Source: Puffinus mauretanicus (lineage: Eukaryota; Chordata; Aves; Procellariiformes; Procellariidae). From it: a stretch of 64,000 bases of DNA. Below the pieces are notes generated by a model. That model was not told the origin of the DNA, searched no databases, and saw only the letters and a list, made by a program, of their open reading frames with translations. Every line of letters starts with the position of its first letter. Positions within the stretch are counted from its first letter, which is position 1. This document shows positions 63,340 to 64,000 of this stretch, piece after piece. Position numbers and translations under genes: made by a program. Location of the stretch: positions 2,456,501 through 2,520,500 of the forward strand of contig JAJKFH010001315.1 in the NCBI GenBank assembly GCA_023333565.1, written 5' to 3'.

Positions 63340-63815
63340 GTAAAAGCTGTAATGAGAGCTTTAGTAATCTGAATATATGATAAGTTAGAGTACAAACCCA
63401 GGCTCTCTGTTGGGTTTAGCAGAGAACATAAACAAAGCTTAAATCTCAAATCAGTACCTTAACTGAAAGACCAGTTTCCTGTGGCACAATACTCTGTTTT
63501 ATAGTACCCTGATGACCAATCCTCAAAGGAACTCAACACGCCAACTTCATTATAAAATCAATGAATCAAAGGCATTCAGCACCTTACAGGACCTATGATT
63601 GGTAAGAAAGCTTTAGACTCTCTTCTTGTTATCGTGACAGATAAGACTCTACAAAAATCACAAGGAGAAAACAGACCATCAGTCATTCAGTAATTATATA
63701 GCAACTGCAAGGCCATTTAGTTATTGTGGGATAAGCAATAGAATGCTTAATAATTTAACCAATTACCATTCATTATAATAGCCAGGTTGGCATTGATGAT
63801 CCACAGGGGTCTCAC
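63340..63815. other. Unique AT-rich DNA, no gene seen
   Basis: About 475 bp between the two candidate exon-like stretches. Nothing recognisable. Confidence 0.45.
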
Positions 63816-63919
63816 CTGCCTCTTCACAGACCCAACATTTAATGTTGCCATAGTAATGTTGTTCACACCTCTCCAGTTCAACTTCTGTCAGTCTTCCGTG
63901 TAAACTCCTATTTCTAGAA
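63816..63919 (-). other. Candidate Cys-containing exon, unidentified
   Basis: On the minus strand, a 104-bp segment is bounded by a pyrimidine-rich stretch ending TTGATAG (acceptor-like, at 63920-63921) and GGCAG|GTGAG (donor-like, exon end 63816). The frame is open throughout and encodes CEQHYYGN, then IKCWVCEEAG, giving a C-x9-C-x2-C spacing. I recognise no protein. Both splice sites fit consensus by eye, but such pairs arise by chance in a window this long. Confidence 0.2.
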
Positions 63920-64000
63920 CTATCAAGAAAAGGCTTACAAAAGAAGTACAAATTATATAATGCCCCGCTGAAGGTCATTTTTATGGCACCTTTTTATTCT
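63920..64000. other. Right edge of window, nothing seen
   Basis: The last 81 bases hold no recognisable feature beyond the upstream part of the minus-strand open frame described for 63816-63919. Confidence 0.4.

Noticed and set aside
1..64000. CRISPR array, operon, rRNA or functional tRNA
   Set aside because: No regularly spaced identical repeats, no bacterial gene layout, no rRNA-like blocks, and no sequence folding as an intact tRNA were seen.

Overview
The window looks like non-coding nuclear DNA from a bird. It is AT-rich and CpG-poor, with no operons, no long host open reading frames and no CpG island. It carries many copies of the CR1 LINE with the avian 3' octamer tail (ATTCTATG-type). 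Abundant CR1 whose tails contain the CCAACACCACCATGCCCAC block suggests a neoavian species, but this is inference and I cannot name it. I recognise no host protein-coding exon, rRNA or functional tRNA. The window is probably intergenic or lies inside a very large intron.

Layout. 1-350 is the 3' end of a CR1 that runs off the left edge. 1250-1850 is a candidate ERVL-like LTR. 5215-5322 looks like an ancient MIR-type SINE. 6725-13340 is a dense cluster of CR1 insertions, all on the + strand. It holds an old CR1 (6725-7945 and 10044-10622) split by a younger CR1 (7946-9920) and a separate CR1 tail (9921-10043), then a 59-bp tail (11120-11178), an internally deleted CR1 (11275-12047) and a further CR1 that starts at its end (12049-13340). 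19863-20355 (-) and 20662-20958 (+) are two more CR1 pieces. 28939-29509 (-) and 49738-50010 (-) are truncated copies of a younger-looking subfamily. 56495-56780 is a decayed, deep-amniote CR1-like 3' end, and 59125-59200 resembles the tRNA-like head of an old SINE. Between these lie long stretches of unique AT-rich DNA with short microsatellites and homopolymer runs.

Nothing here works as a gene system. The coding content is relic CR1 ORF2 (reverse transcriptase and its C-terminal region), all of it broken by stops, frameshifts, truncation or nesting. The least damaged copy is the inner element: an uninterrupted frame from 8587 to 9840 with intact catalytic motifs and one upstream in-frame stop at 8584-8586.

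The observations most worth following are: a 40-bp 3' extension containing a small hairpin, shared exactly by two CR1 copies 13 kb apart; an internally deleted CR1 lacking the catalytic core; a near-identical inverted pair of CR1 fragments about 8 kb apart; a 2.3-kb region with repeated CCCTAA-like motifs; and two unidentified open stretches with good splice-donor context near the right edge. I found no convincing new biological system.
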